Shown piece by piece: positions 32,959 through 42,758 of a stretch of 64,000 nt of DNA; the stretch's first letter is position 1, and every line of letters begins with the position of its first letter. The notes beneath the pieces were generated by a model, which was not told the DNA's origin, did not search any database, and saw only the letters and a program-made list of their open reading frames with translations. The position numbers and the translations under genes were made by a program. The stretch covers positions 4,650,001 through 4,714,000 of the forward strand of contig NZ_CP078145.1 in the NCBI RefSeq assembly GCF_019222765.1. Direction: 5' to 3'. Source of the stretch: Nocardia iowensis. Lineage in GTDB: Bacteria > Actinomycetota > Actinomycetes > Mycobacteriales > Mycobacteriaceae.

Positions 32959-34167
32959 TCACTCCGGCGCAGGCTGAACCTCCTCCTCCGCCTCCGGCGG
33001 CGCAGCGGTCACCACATCGATCTGCTCGCCGATGTACCGAATCACCACCGCCGCCACCGCCGCGACCGGGACGGCAAGGAACGCACCGACGACCCCGTAC
33101 AGCGAAGCTCCCGCGGTGACGGCGAGCAACACGATCACCGCGTGCAACTTCATGCTCCGACTCTGCAACACCGGTTGCAGCACATTCCCTTCGAGCTGCT
33201 GCACCGCGATGATGATGCCGAGCACGATCAACGCCGTGGTGAACCCGTTGCCAACGAGCGCAACGAGCACCGCAAGCGCACCGGCCACGAACGCACCGAC
33301 CATCGGAACAAAACCACCGATGAAGGTGATCACAGCAAGCACCAATGCCAACGGAACACCGAGAATCACCAACCCGGCGCCGATGAAGATCGCGTCGATC
33401 AAGCTGACCAGCGCCTGGGTCCGGATGAAGCCGCCGAGGGTCCCCCAAACCCGATTCAGCACCTCTTCCACATGGCGACCGCTGCGGCTGCCGAGCACGG
33501 CATGCAGCCAGGGCAGCAGGCGCGGCCCGTCCTTGACGAAGAAGAAGGTCAGTACGAGCACCAGGAACACGGTGACGAGCACCGACGTCGCCGTGGACAC
33601 GCCGCTGAACACCCCACCGGCGATCTGCGCGGCGCTCGATTGGAGCCGGGACACGATCGCGTCGACCGCGGAATCGAGCTGCTCGTCACGGATCCGCAGC
33701 GGCGGACCCTGCAGCCAGTCACGCACCCGATTGACACCCTCGGTCGATTTATCGGCGAGGTCCGGTGCCTGGTCCACCACCGACGGCACGATCAGCGCGA
33801 TGATGCCGGCCAGCGCGCCGACGAATCCGACCATCGTGATCGTCGCCGCCAGGGCGGGACGCAAGCCGTGCCGGACGAGCCACCCGGTGGGCGGCCACAA
33901 CACCGTGGCCACGACGATCGCCAGCGCCACCGGCAGCAGGACCACCCACAGCTTCGCGAAGACGTACATCAGCACCCAGGCGCCCGCCGCGATCGCGACG
34001 ATGCACAGTGCCCATTTCGCCAGCCAGATGATCCCGGCCCCGATCACGTCGCCGCGGTCGGGCACCGCGTGACTGCCGGTCAGCTTGTCGGTGTTCTCGG
34101 GTCGCTTGTCGGTGTTGTCGCGACTCTTGTCGATGTTGTGCTGAATGTCTTCGCTGGGCCCACTCAC
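32959..34167 (-). CDS. AI-2E family transporter
   Basis: This is an integral membrane protein of the AI-2 exporter (PerM/TqsA) family, with about eight helices. The N-terminal cytoplasmic tail (1-45) is hydrophilic with short DNTDK-like repeats. Helices include WVVLLPVALAIVVATVL and the family segments GGFIRTQALVSLIDAIF, VITFIGGFVPMVGAFVAG and QQLEGNVLQPVL. The C-terminal tail is acidic and proline-rich. Some members move autoinducer-2; most actinomycete members are uncharacterised and may move other small compounds or ions. Confidence 0.88.
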   Translation of the reverse strand: MSGPSEDIQHNIDKSRDNTDKRPENTDKLTGSHAVPDRGDVIGAGIIWLAKWALCIVAIAAGAWVLMYVFAKLWVVLLPVALAIVVATVLWPPTGWLVRHGLRPALAATITMVGFVGALAGIIALIVPSVVDQAPDLADKSTEGVNRVRDWLQGPPLRIRDEQLDSAVDAIVSRLQSSAAQIAGGVFSGVSTATSVLVTVFLVLVLTFFFVKDGPRLLPWLHAVLGSRSGRHVEEVLNRVWGTLGGFIRTQALVSLIDAIFIGAGLVILGVPLALVLAVITFIGGFVPMVGAFVAGALAVLVALVGNGFTTALIVLGIIIAVQQLEGNVLQPVLQSRSMKLHAVIVLLAVTAGASLYGVVGAFLAVPVAAVAAVVIRYIGEQIDVVTAAPPEAEEEVQPAPE

Positions 34168-34365
34168 GCGCCAAGTCTTGCACGAGGGCTATGCACGAGC
34201 AGGTCATTGCATGCCGCGCGCCGCGGCGTGCGGTAGTCACCGCAGGATGGTTTCGAGAGCTCGCGGATGCACCCGATCGACCGGTATCCGCTGACCGAGA
34301 CCTGCTCCCGCGGGTCGGCGCCGTCCCGGTAGGTTCGAATGATCTTGTCTGAAGGAGGGCCAACC

Positions 34366-35148
34366 TTGACCGCCGCAGCCACCTTGGAACGCAACGGGCA
34401 CATCGCCGTCATCACGCTGAACCGACCCGAGGCCATGAACGCGGTGAATGCCGCGTTGTCCAGCGCGGTGGGTGCCGCGCTCGACGAGCTCGCCGCTGAT
34501 CCGGAGCTGCGCGTCGGGGTGATCACCGGGGCCGGGCGTGCTTTCTGCGCCGGAGCCGACCTCAAGGAGCTGGCGCGGGGCAACGGGATTCACGATCCGG
34601 CGCATCCGGAGTACGGATTCGCCGGGCTGGTGCAGCATTTCGTGGACAAACCGCTGATCGCGGCGGTCAACGGGTTCGCGCTCGGTGGTGGCACCGAGAT
34701 CGTGCTGGCCAGTGATCTCGCGGTGATGAGCGAGGATGCCTCGCTCGGACTGCCCGAGGTCAAGCGTGGATTGCTGGCTGCGGCAGGCGGTTTGCTGCGG
34801 TTGCCACGCGCGATCCCACCCAAAATCGCGCTCGAGATGGCGTTGACCGGCACCCCGATCGATGCCGCGAGTGCCGCGCACTGGGGTCTCGTCAACCGCG
34901 TGGTACCCGCCGACCAGGTGCTGCCCACCGCCCTCGAACTGGCCGGAACCATCGCCGCGAACGCGCCGCTGGCGGTTCTTGCCTCCAAACGAATCATCCA
35001 CCGTGTCAATGACTTCGGCTCCGACTGGGATACGCCGATCTGGCAGATGAGTCTCGAGGAAGCGGGCCCCGTATTCGTCAGCAAGGACGCCGCCGAGGGT
35101 CCCCGCGCTTTCGCCGAAAAGCGCGCCCCACAGTGGCGCGGCGAGTAG
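34366..35148 (+). CDS. Enoyl-CoA hydratase (crotonase superfamily)
   Basis: This beta-oxidation-type enzyme has 260 residues, the standard length. Oxyanion-hole segments are FCAGADLKEL and NGFALGGGTEIVLASD; LGLPEVKRGL carries the catalytic-type Glu, and the C-terminal helix trimerises. I chose the TTG at 34366 as start because AAGGAGG (34352-34358) lies 7 nt before it, while the ATG at 34339 lies upstream of that site. A palindromic repeat follows its stop. Confidence 0.88.
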   Translation: MTAAATLERNGHIAVITLNRPEAMNAVNAALSSAVGAALDELAADPELRVGVITGAGRAFCAGADLKELARGNGIHDPAHPEYGFAGLVQHFVDKPLIAAVNGFALGGGTEIVLASDLAVMSEDASLGLPEVKRGLLAAAGGLLRLPRAIPPKIALEMALTGTPIDAASAAHWGLVNRVVPADQVLPTALELAGTIAANAPLAVLASKRIIHRVNDFGSDWDTPIWQMSLEEAGPVFVSKDAAEGPRAFAEKRAPQWRGE

Positions 35149-35158
35149 GACCGGCTTT

Positions 35159-35230
35159 CACGATCAGTGGCACATGGCGCTGCGGCATCTCGCGAGTAGC
35201 GGTCTTTGTCATGTGCCGTTGATCATGATG
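35159..35230. repeat. Palindromic repeat, CATGATCAACGG subtype
   Basis: Ends are CACGATCAGTGGCACATG and CATGTGCCGTTGATCATG (14 of 18 positions pair), with CTCGCGAGTAG in the centre. It lies between convergent genes. Confidence 0.65.
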
Positions 35231-35250
35231 GGAGACGGCTGGGCGGCGAG

Positions 35251-35961
35251 TCAGGGGCGTTCTGGCGGGGTGAGGTGGGTGTCGAAGAAGGTGAAGATGC
35301 GTTGCCAGGCGTCGCGGGTCGCGTCTTCGTTGTAGCCGAGGCCGGTGACGCGCAGGACCGGGTCGGCGGGGGTGAGGTTGGCGAAGGCGTGGGTGACCTT
35401 GGGGTAGATCTTGATGTCGTGGTCGACGCCGAGCTCGGTCAACGCCAGGTCCAGTTTGCGTGGGGCACCCACCAAGAGCGGGTCACGTTGCGCATAACTG
35501 GCGACCACCGGGCAGGCGCCCGCGAGTTGGGCGCGGTAGTCGCCGTAGAGCGTCGGATAAAACGGCGCGGACGCGTCGAAACCCTTCGGCGCGACCAGTA
35601 ACGCGAACCCGCCGCCCATGCAGAAACCGATAACTGCTGTGCGCCCGGTGCAATCGGGTTCGGCGACGAGCCGATCACGCGCGGCCAGGACGTCACGCAC
35701 CGGCGGCCCGTCTCCGGTGAACACCAGCGCCCGATAGATCGCGCGAATGCATCGAACACGCCCGCGCGAGAACAGATTCGGCGCGATCGTCAGATACCCG
35801 TAATCGGCCAGCATCCGCACGGTCCGCCGCACATCCGCACTGAACCCCACCCCGTCGTGAATCACCACCACCCCTGGCCACGGCCCCTGCCCCGACGGCC
35901 GCGCCAGCACCGCCTCCAGCCGCCCATCCGGCGCGCTGAGCTCAATCGTCTGCATACCCAT
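35251..35961 (-). CDS. Dienelactone hydrolase family protein
   Basis: This alpha/beta hydrolase has a cysteine nucleophile, the type that opens dienelactones in aromatic degradation. The triad is visible: Cys in IGFCMGGGFAL (about residue 115), Asp in SYAQRDPLL and His in KVTHAFANL. The length of 236 is normal. Neighbouring genes are not an aromatic pathway, so the true substrate may be another ester. The ATG 35961 and the in-frame ATG 35955 are both possible starts. Confidence 0.85.
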   Translation of the reverse strand: MGMQTIELSAPDGRLEAVLARPSGQGPWPGVVVIHDGVGFSADVRRTVRMLADYGYLTIAPNLFSRGRVRCIRAIYRALVFTGDGPPVRDVLAARDRLVAEPDCTGRTAVIGFCMGGGFALLVAPKGFDASAPFYPTLYGDYRAQLAGACPVVASYAQRDPLLVGAPRKLDLALTELGVDHDIKIYPKVTHAFANLTPADPVLRVTGLGYNEDATRDAWQRIFTFFDTHLTPPERP

Positions 35962-36242
35962 CGAATCTAGGTCAGTGTCTCAGACATGTACAGCACTCTC
36001 CGCGCGCGAGCGCGGGCCGCACGCCCACATGGTTTCACGGTCCAGCGCGTGGCCATGATCCGTGAACCACGGTGAGTGGACGTGGCTGCGGCACGTGGCG
36101 TTGCACGTGGTTTGGGCTGGCGTGGTCGTTGCTGCGACGTGCGGGCCGTGGCCGCTAGGTGTGGAGACGCGGACGCGGCGTGTGGCGGAGGTGTTTGGCG
36201 CCTAGCCGTGGCTCATGATCCTTGGCGGCCGACCATGAGGAA

Positions 36243-36875
36243 TCAGTGGGGCGCGAGGGCGGCGAGGAGGCTGCGAGCGAAGCGTTCGTAGCGGGCGATG
36301 CTGAACTGTTCGGGGTCGGTGAGGAGTTGGCGGCCAGCGCGTTCGCCGACGGCGAGTAGGGAGTCGGCCAGTAGTTCCAGGTCGATGTCGGCCAAGCCGG
36401 GTCGACGGTCGCGACCCCATTCGAGGAGGGTGCGGAGTTTGTCTCGCGCGAATCGCATCGCGGCTGCGGATCGTTCGCGGACCTGGCTGGGTGCGTCGTC
36501 GGCGGGAAGGAGCAGCAGGCGCCACGACTCGGGCTGAGCGGTGACCGCGGTGAGCAGATTCTTCATCGCCGCGACGAGCGTGTCGTCGAAGTCGGCGTCA
36601 TCGGTGCAGACGGGCATCGCCTCGGCCAGTGTCGCCAGCGCCCGCTGCCCCTCGCGCTCCAGCACCGCGAGCAGCAGCGGCTCCACGCCCGGATATGCCG
36701 CGTAGACACGAGGTTTGGCGAGTTGCGCCTCGCGGGAGATCGCCTCCATGGTGATCGCCCCATAGCCGTGCCGGGTGAGCAGCCGCAGCGCGGCATCGAG
36801 CACCTGCTCGCGACGCACCGCCAGCTGCATCCGCGGCTGCCGGGGACGCTTTGCGGGCTGACTCACCGCGCTCAC
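36243..36875 (-). CDS. TetR-family regulator
   Basis: The protein has about 210 residues with an Arg/Lys/Pro-rich N terminus, then the HTH AITMEAISREAQLAKPRVYAAYP (about 42-64) and a helical C-terminal domain. GTG 36875 was chosen, GTG 36866 being an alternative. It sits between the dienelactone hydrolase (same strand, about 280 bp downstream) and the Cu-type ATPase. Its target cannot be told. Confidence 0.82.
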   Translation of the reverse strand: MSAVSQPAKRPRQPRMQLAVRREQVLDAALRLLTRHGYGAITMEAISREAQLAKPRVYAAYPGVEPLLLAVLEREGQRALATLAEAMPVCTDDADFDDTLVAAMKNLLTAVTAQPESWRLLLLPADDAPSQVRERSAAAMRFARDKLRTLLEWGRDRRPGLADIDLELLADSLLAVGERAGRQLLTDPEQFSIARYERFARSLLAALAPH

Positions 36876-37053
36876 ATTAGTCGTCAGCGTGCACCAATCG
36901 CCGAGCGAGCGCGCTCCGCCCAACCCGGCCTACTCGGTCTGGCCACGAACGATGTCTGCCCGCGCACGATACGGCTGCCAGCGCATGTCGGGTCTGGCCC
37001 TGATTCGTGCGCGCAGCGCGAAATCGTTTGCAGCAGTTGCCGCACTGGCGGGT

Positions 37054-39618
37054 TCAGCGATGGGCGGGGGTGCGGGGGCGGGATTCCGCGGGCTTGGTTG
37101 GGGTTTGGCTGGGGAGGCGGAGGCGTTTGAGGGACAACGCGTTCAAAGCGACGATGATGCTGGAGCCTGACATCGACATGGCGGCGATTTCGGGGCGCAG
37201 GGTGAAGCCGAACGCGGGGACGAAGACGCCTGCGGCGATGGGGAGGGCGATGGTGTTGTAGCCGACGGCCCAGGCGAGGTTCTGGTGCATTTTGCGTAGG
37301 GTGCCGCGGCCGATACGCAGGGCGGTTGGGACGTCGAGTGGGTCCGAGCGCATCAGGACGAGGTCGGCGGTTTCGATGGCGACGTCGGTACCCGCGCCGA
37401 TGGCGATGCCCAGGTCGGCACCGGCCAGCGCGGGGGCATCGTTGACGCCGTCGCCGACCATGGCGACCTTGCGGCCATCGTGTTGCAGCTCGGCGACTTT
37501 CGCGGCCTTGTCGCCGGGGAGGACTTCGGCGATGACGGTGTCGATGCCGAGGTCGGCGGCGATGCGTTCGGCGGTGGCGCGGTTGTCGCCGGTCAACATC
37601 ACTACCTCCACGCCGAGGTCGTGCAGTTCGGCGACCGCGGCCGCGGAGGTGTCGCGAAGTGCGTCGGCCAGAGCGATCACTGCGGCGGCGGTTCCGTCGA
37701 TCGCGGCGAGGACGGCGGTGTGGCCGGAGTCGGTGAGCCGATCACGGTGCGCGGCAAGGGATCCGAGATCGATGTGCTCCCGGTCGAACAGTCGGCGGTT
37801 GCCGACCACCACGCGATGGCCGCCGACCTCGGCGATGGCGCCATGGCCGGGAACGTTCTCGAACCTTCCTGCGGTCAGCCCGGCACTGCGGGTTTCGGCG
37901 TGCCGGACGATGGCGGCGGCGAGTGGGTGTTCGGATTCGCGTTCTACGGCGGCGACGAGACGCAGCACCTCGTCGGCCGAATATCCGTCGGCGGTCACCA
38001 CATCGGTGACTTCCGGTTCGCCTTTGGTGAGGGTGCCGGTCTTGTCCATCACGACGGTGTCGATGCGCGCCGCGCCTTCCAGTGCCAGCGCATTCTTGAA
38101 CAGCACACCGCGTTTCGCGCCGAGTCCGGAGCCGACCATGATCGCTGTCGGGGTGGCGAGGCCGAGCGCGTCGGGGCAGGTGATCACGACGACGGTGATG
38201 GCGAACAACATCGCCTTGGCGAATGACGCACCGACCAGCAGCCACACCACCAGCGTCAACGCGCCGCCGATCAGCGCGACCAGCACCAGCCAGAACGCGG
38301 CACGGTCAGCCAGCTTCTGACCTGGCGCCTTCGAATTCTGCGCCTGCTGAACCAGTTCCACGATCTGTGCCAGCGCGGTGTCCGCCCCGACTTTGGTGGC
38401 GCGCACCCGCAACGTGCCGTTGGTGTTCAGCGACGCGCCGATCACCGTCGAGCCCGGTTCCTTGTGCACCGGCATGCTCTCACCGGTCACCATCGACTCG
38501 TCGACCTCGCTGTCACCCTCCTCCACGACACCGTCGACGGCGATCTTCGCGCCAGGTCGCACCAGCAGCGTGTCGCCGACGACCACTTCGGCGGTGGGCA
38601 CCTCGACCGGCGTGCCGTCGCGGATCACCTCCGCCTTGGGCGGCGCCAGGTCCAGCAGCGCGCGGATGGCATCGTTGGCACCGCCGCGGGCCCGCATCTC
38701 GAACCAATGCCCGAGCAGCACAAAGGTAGCCAGCATGGTCGAGGCCTCATAGAACACCTCACCACCGCCGGTCAGGGTGATTGCCAGCGAGTACAGCCAG
38801 CCCGCCCCGATCCCCACCGCGACCAACACCATCATGTCCAACGTGCGCGCACGCAACGCGGCCACCGCGCCGGTGAAGAAGATCGCCGACGAATAGAAGA
38901 TCACCGGCAAACTCAGCACCAACGCCCAAATGTCCTGCCGCAGACCGAACGGGACCGGCAGGTGCAGGCCGAACATGTCGGTGGCCATTGGCGACCACAA
39001 CATGACCAACACCGAGAACACGGCCGCAACGACGAACCGGTTCCGCATATCGGCAGCCATATCCGCCATCGACATACCGGCGTGACCGGCGTGTGCCATG
39101 TGCGCATCGTGTCCGGCGTGCTCATCGCGGTCGGCTCGCGAAGCCCGAGTGTCACCGGGCACGGCGTCGGTGGGGCTCTCGTACACAGCATGTGCGGTCG
39201 GCGAGGTGTCCGCGGGCGGGGCGGCGTCCGCGGGCGGGGCGGCGTCGGCGGTCAATGCGGTGTCGGCGGCGCGGGTGCGGCGCGTGGGACTATCGCCGGT
39301 CGCCGTGTGGTCTGGCCGCCGCTGTCCGTCGGTGCGCGGCTCGACCAAGGGATCGCAGATGTGATTCGGGACCGAGCGGCCCGCGCAGTGGTAGCCGCAG
39401 TCGCGGACCCAGCCTGCGAGTTCGGCGACTGAGGTGATGGTGGGGTCGTAGGCGACGGTGGCGGTTTGGGCGGCCGGGTTGGCGGCGACGTCGAGGACGC
39501 CCGGTCTGCGGCGGAGTACGGCGGTGACGACATTGGCTTGGCTGGCCCAGCGGACACCGCGTACGTCGAGGACGGCGGTGCGGCGGTGCGGGTGGCGGTC
39601 CTGCATGTCGTGGTTCAC
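37054..39618 (-). CDS. Copper-type P1B ATPase with CPD motif and degenerate HMA domain
   Basis: This is a membrane ATPase for copper-like metals. The N-terminal HMA-like domain (about 14-80) has lost its CxxC pair: the usual MTCxxC loop reads GVRWASQANV. A low-complexity Ala/Pro/Thr linker follows, then a His/Met-rich stretch HAGHDAHMAHAGHAGMSM (about 167-184). Core motifs are VTGES (378-382), CPD (481-483) in the sixth helix instead of CPC, DKTGT (Asp525), SEHPLAAA and GDGVND. The last helices keep YN (GYNTIALP) and MSMSGSS, as in Cu(I) pumps. Start GTG 39618 has AAGGAG about 9 nt upstream. The CsoR-like box upstream supports copper control. Confidence 0.85.
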   Translation of the reverse strand: MNHDMQDRHPHRRTAVLDVRGVRWASQANVVTAVLRRRPGVLDVAANPAAQTATVAYDPTITSVAELAGWVRDCGYHCAGRSVPNHICDPLVEPRTDGQRRPDHTATGDSPTRRTRAADTALTADAAPPADAAPPADTSPTAHAVYESPTDAVPGDTRASRADRDEHAGHDAHMAHAGHAGMSMADMAADMRNRFVVAAVFSVLVMLWSPMATDMFGLHLPVPFGLRQDIWALVLSLPVIFYSSAIFFTGAVAALRARTLDMMVLVAVGIGAGWLYSLAITLTGGGEVFYEASTMLATFVLLGHWFEMRARGGANDAIRALLDLAPPKAEVIRDGTPVEVPTAEVVVGDTLLVRPGAKIAVDGVVEEGDSEVDESMVTGESMPVHKEPGSTVIGASLNTNGTLRVRATKVGADTALAQIVELVQQAQNSKAPGQKLADRAAFWLVLVALIGGALTLVVWLLVGASFAKAMLFAITVVVITCPDALGLATPTAIMVGSGLGAKRGVLFKNALALEGAARIDTVVMDKTGTLTKGEPEVTDVVTADGYSADEVLRLVAAVERESEHPLAAAIVRHAETRSAGLTAGRFENVPGHGAIAEVGGHRVVVGNRRLFDREHIDLGSLAAHRDRLTDSGHTAVLAAIDGTAAAVIALADALRDTSAAAVAELHDLGVEVVMLTGDNRATAERIAADLGIDTVIAEVLPGDKAAKVAELQHDGRKVAMVGDGVNDAPALAGADLGIAIGAGTDVAIETADLVLMRSDPLDVPTALRIGRGTLRKMHQNLAWAVGYNTIALPIAAGVFVPAFGFTLRPEIAAMSMSGSSIIVALNALSLKRLRLPSQTPTKPAESRPRTPAHR

Positions 39619-39693
39619 GTAGCTCACTCCTTCGAAAGCTCGGCTCGAGGATCGAGCCGACGCGTGCCGTCGGTCAGAACTTCCCATCGACCA

Positions 39694-39708
39694 TATACCC
39701 CTACGGGG
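39694..39708. promoter_or_regulatory. CsoR-like copper operator
   Basis: TACCCCTACGGGGTA is a palindrome with arms TACCCC/GGGGTA and a 3-bp centre, the layout of CsoR-family sites. It lies about 75 bp upstream of the Cu-type ATPase start and in front of the divergent GNAT gene. Confidence 0.75.
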
Positions 39709-39778
39709 TAGGTGTCTAACTTGGATCGCGAATGCCGAAGCGGGAAACCAGTTGTCACAGGCTCGTAGTGTCTACCTC

Positions 39779-40570
39779 GTGGTTGACATCACCAGCTTGC
39801 TCGCGGCCTACGACGAGCAGATGCGCGGGGCGCCGCCGAACCTTCCCGCGGGCGTCCGTTGGGAGCAGGACGGGCCGCTCGTCCGAGTCGTCGGGAACTT
39901 CCGCGGCTTCCTCAGCGCACCGCCCGACGTGGAAGTCCGTGACGCGGAACTGGATCGGCTGATCGTCCGGCAACGCGACTACTTCGCCGCCCGTGGCGAG
40001 GCGGTGGAGTGGACCACCCGTGGTCACGACCGGCCGAGGGATCTCCCCGACCGTCTGCGGGCCGCGGGATTCGTCCCCGAGGAAGAGGAGACGATCCTCA
40101 TCGCCACGACGGCCGAGTTGTCCGCCGAAGCGGTGCCGCCGGACGGCGTTGTCATTCGTGAGGTCGCCGAGCCGTCCGATCTGCGCCGCATAGCCGCTAT
40201 GGAGTCGACCGTCTGGGGCACCGATATGGGCTGGCTGGCCGACGACCTCAACCGACGCGTCGCCGCCGCACCCTACGACACCATCATCTACGTCGCAGAA
40301 GCCGCCGACGAGGTGGTCTCGGCGGCCTGGATGGTCGTCCGCGCGGGCACGGAGTTCGCTGGCCTCTGGGGCGGCTCAACCCTGCCCGCGTGGCGCGGCA
40401 AGGGCATCTACCGAGCGCTGGTGGCCGCCCGCGTCGAACGCGCCATCGCCCGCGCCATCCGCTACCTCCAGGTAGACGCCTCCGCCGACAGTGCCCCCAT
40501 CCTCCGCCGTCTCGGCTTCCACGCCGTCACCACCACCACGCCGTACGTCTGGTCACCTCCTGCGCCCTGA
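39779..40570 (+). CDS. GNAT-family N-acetyltransferase
   Basis: The protein has 263 residues. The C-terminal GNAT domain contains the acetyl-CoA loop LPAWRGKGIYRALVAARVERA (R/Q-x-x-G-x-G/A pattern as RGKGIY) and the following helix; the final strand reads LGFHAVTTTTPY. The N-terminal half is a second, poorly conserved domain. GTG 39779 is 7 nt after a TAGTGT -10 box, suggesting a leaderless transcript. The acetylated substrate is unknown. Confidence 0.82.
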   Translation: MVDITSLLAAYDEQMRGAPPNLPAGVRWEQDGPLVRVVGNFRGFLSAPPDVEVRDAELDRLIVRQRDYFAARGEAVEWTTRGHDRPRDLPDRLRAAGFVPEEEETILIATTAELSAEAVPPDGVVIREVAEPSDLRRIAAMESTVWGTDMGWLADDLNRRVAAAPYDTIIYVAEAADEVVSAAWMVVRAGTEFAGLWGGSTLPAWRGKGIYRALVAARVERAIARAIRYLQVDASADSAPILRRLGFHAVTTTTPYVWSPPAP

Positions 40571-40926
40571 CACTGCATCCCATTCGAAATCCCGGCGGCC
40601 TATCGCCAACCGTCGATGTCGGCGGTGGTGGTGGCGTCTCGTCGGCGGCGAAGTCGAAGTCGGCGAAGTCGGCGGCGTCTCGGCTGTGGCGGCGGCCTTT
40701 CGGCGGCGGGCGTCGCGGCTGTGGCGGGCGTCTGAGCGGCGGCGTCGCCGCTCTCGACCCGCCGCCGCACGCCGACGCGCAGCCGCACAGCACGCCAACG
40801 TGATCGACCGCGTCAGTTGAACCGATCACGCCACGGTTGGCCGGGGAAATGGGGCGAAACGTTCCCGTGGGGGTTTCGGGACACTTACCGTCTCAGAGAG
40901 ATAGATGTAGTGAACGGGGTTGTGCC
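40571..40926. other. Gene-less low-complexity region
   Basis: About 355 bp. Bases 40620-40790 are GGC/GTCGGC-rich with degenerate short repeats (for example GGCGGCGTCTCGGCTGTGGC and later related copies). Reading frames here encode only Arg/Ala/Pro-rich strings. Confidence 0.55.
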
Positions 40927-42744
40927 ATGACCGAACCGATGACGTCCTGCGCCGCATTTCAGCGGGTTGCGGCCATTGATCCCGACGCGGTTGCGGTTCG
41001 GTCGGTCGGGGGCGAGCACAGTTTGACCTGGCGGGACTATGCCGCGCAGGTGCGGGAAATCGCGGCGGGGTTGAGTGCGCTCGGGGTCGGGCGCGGCGAC
41101 ACGGTCGCGTTGATGATGGCCAATCGGGTGGAGTTCTATCCACTCGAGGTGGGTGCGCAGCACACCGGGGCCACCTCGTTTTCGGTGTACAACACTCTGG
41201 TTCCCGAGCAGTTGAACTATGTGTTCGGCAACGCGGGCAACCGGGTGGTGATCTGCGAGGCGCAGTATGTGGACCGGATCCGGGCATGCGGGGTGCCGAT
41301 CGAGACCATCGTCAGCCTGGACGGCAACCCGCCAGGAACGCTCAGCGTGGCCGAGCTGAAGGCGTTGGGGCGCAGCGATTTCGACTTCGAGGCGAGCTGG
41401 CGGGCGGTGCGGCCGGACGATGTGGTGACCCTCTGCTACACCTCGGGTACCACCGGTAACCCGAAGGGCGTCGAGCTCACCCACGCCAACCTGCTGTTCG
41501 ACGCGCATGCCTTCGCCTCGGTGCTGCCCGTCGAATTCGGTGACCGGCAGACCTCCTACCTGCCGACCGCGCACATGGCCGACCGATTCACCGCGCTGTA
41601 CCTGCAGGAGGTGTTCGGCACCCAGATCACCGTCGTGCCGGATCGCGCCCAATTGCTCGCCGCGCTGCTGGATGCCAGACCCACGATCTGGGGCGCTGTC
41701 CCGCGCGTGTGGGAAAAGTTCAAGGCCGCACTCGAATTCGCCGCCGCCAACGAGCCCGACGATGCCACGTGCGCGGGTCTGCAATGGGCGCTCGGCGTCG
41801 CCGCCCGCAAGGCCGCCGCCCAACTCGCCGGCGAACCGGTCGACGACGCGCTCGCCGACGAATGGGCGAAGGCCGATGCCGCGGTGCTGTCCAAGCTGCG
41901 CGCGAAACTCGGTCTCGACCAAGTGAAGTGGGCGATGTCGGGTGCCGCGCCGATCCCGCCGGAGACGCTCGGCTTCTTCTTCGGCCTCGGCATTCCCATC
42001 TCCGAGGTGTGGGGCATGTCCGAATTGACCTGTGTGGCCTCGGTCAGCGCACCGGACGATGCCCGGCTCGGCACGGTCGGCCGACTGCTGCCCGGCCTGG
42101 AAGCCACCATCGCCGAGGACGGCGAGTTCCTGGTCCGAGGTCCTTCGGTCATGCGCGCCTACCGCGACGAACCGGTCAAGACCGCCGAGGCGCTCGACGC
42201 CGACGGCTGGCTGCACACCGGCGACATCCTCACCCAGGACGCCGACGGATACCTGCGCGTTATCGACCGCAAGAAAGAACTCATCATCAATTCCGCCGGA
42301 AAGAACATGTCCCCGGCCAACATCGAGAACGCCATCAAAGCCGCGACCCCGCTCATCGGCTCCATCGCCACCATCGGCGACCAGCGCCCGTTCAACACCG
42401 CGCTCATCGTCATCGACGCCGAAACCGCGGAACCCTATGCCGTCCAGCATGATTTACCCGACGCCTCCGCCGCCGCACTAGCCGCCGACCCCGGCGTCAT
42501 CGCCGAGATCGCCCGCGGCGTAGCAGCGGGCAACGCCAAACTCTCCCGGGTAGAACAGATCAAACGCTTCACCGTCCTCCCGTCCTTCTGGGAACCCGGC
42601 GGCGACGAGATCACCCTCACCATGAAACTCCGCCGCAAACCCATCGCCGCCAAATACGCCCCCGACATCGACCGGCTATACGCCCCCGATCTCGCCCCCG
42701 GAGTCCACGAACCCACCACCACCGAAACCACCAGCCCCGGCTAG
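40927..42744 (+). CDS. Long-chain fatty-acid CoA ligase (FadD-type)
   Basis: This AMP-forming acyl-CoA synthetase activates fatty acids in the cytosol. The adenylation motifs are in order: LCYTSGTTGNPKG (about residue 175), YLPTAHMADR, EVWGMSEL, DGWLHTGDI, then DRKKELIINSAGKNMSP, and the C-terminal Lys in TLTMKLRRK. It has 605 residues, typical of the FadD11/FadD15 (bubblegum-like) group. ATG 40927 was chosen; upstream translation is not conserved. The C-terminal tail (TTTETTSPG) is disordered. Confidence 0.9.
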   Translation: MTEPMTSCAAFQRVAAIDPDAVAVRSVGGEHSLTWRDYAAQVREIAAGLSALGVGRGDTVALMMANRVEFYPLEVGAQHTGATSFSVYNTLVPEQLNYVFGNAGNRVVICEAQYVDRIRACGVPIETIVSLDGNPPGTLSVAELKALGRSDFDFEASWRAVRPDDVVTLCYTSGTTGNPKGVELTHANLLFDAHAFASVLPVEFGDRQTSYLPTAHMADRFTALYLQEVFGTQITVVPDRAQLLAALLDARPTIWGAVPRVWEKFKAALEFAAANEPDDATCAGLQWALGVAARKAAAQLAGEPVDDALADEWAKADAAVLSKLRAKLGLDQVKWAMSGAAPIPPETLGFFFGLGIPISEVWGMSELTCVASVSAPDDARLGTVGRLLPGLEATIAEDGEFLVRGPSVMRAYRDEPVKTAEALDADGWLHTGDILTQDADGYLRVIDRKKELIINSAGKNMSPANIENAIKAATPLIGSIATIGDQRPFNTALIVIDAETAEPYAVQHDLPDASAAALAADPGVIAEIARGVAAGNAKLSRVEQIKRFTVLPSFWEPGGDEITLTMKLRRKPIAAKYAPDIDRLYAPDLAPGVHEPTTTETTSPG

Positions 42745-42758
42745 GCCTCCGACAACGC

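Noticed and set aside
40620..40790. GGCGGC-rich stretch as a possible repeat-protein gene
   Set aside because: All frames give Arg/Ala/Pro strings with no start site; low-complexity DNA is the simpler reading.
40885..42450. A 521-codon minus-strand frame opposite the FadD gene
   Set aside because: No conserved motif; it mirrors the codon bias of the true ligase gene.
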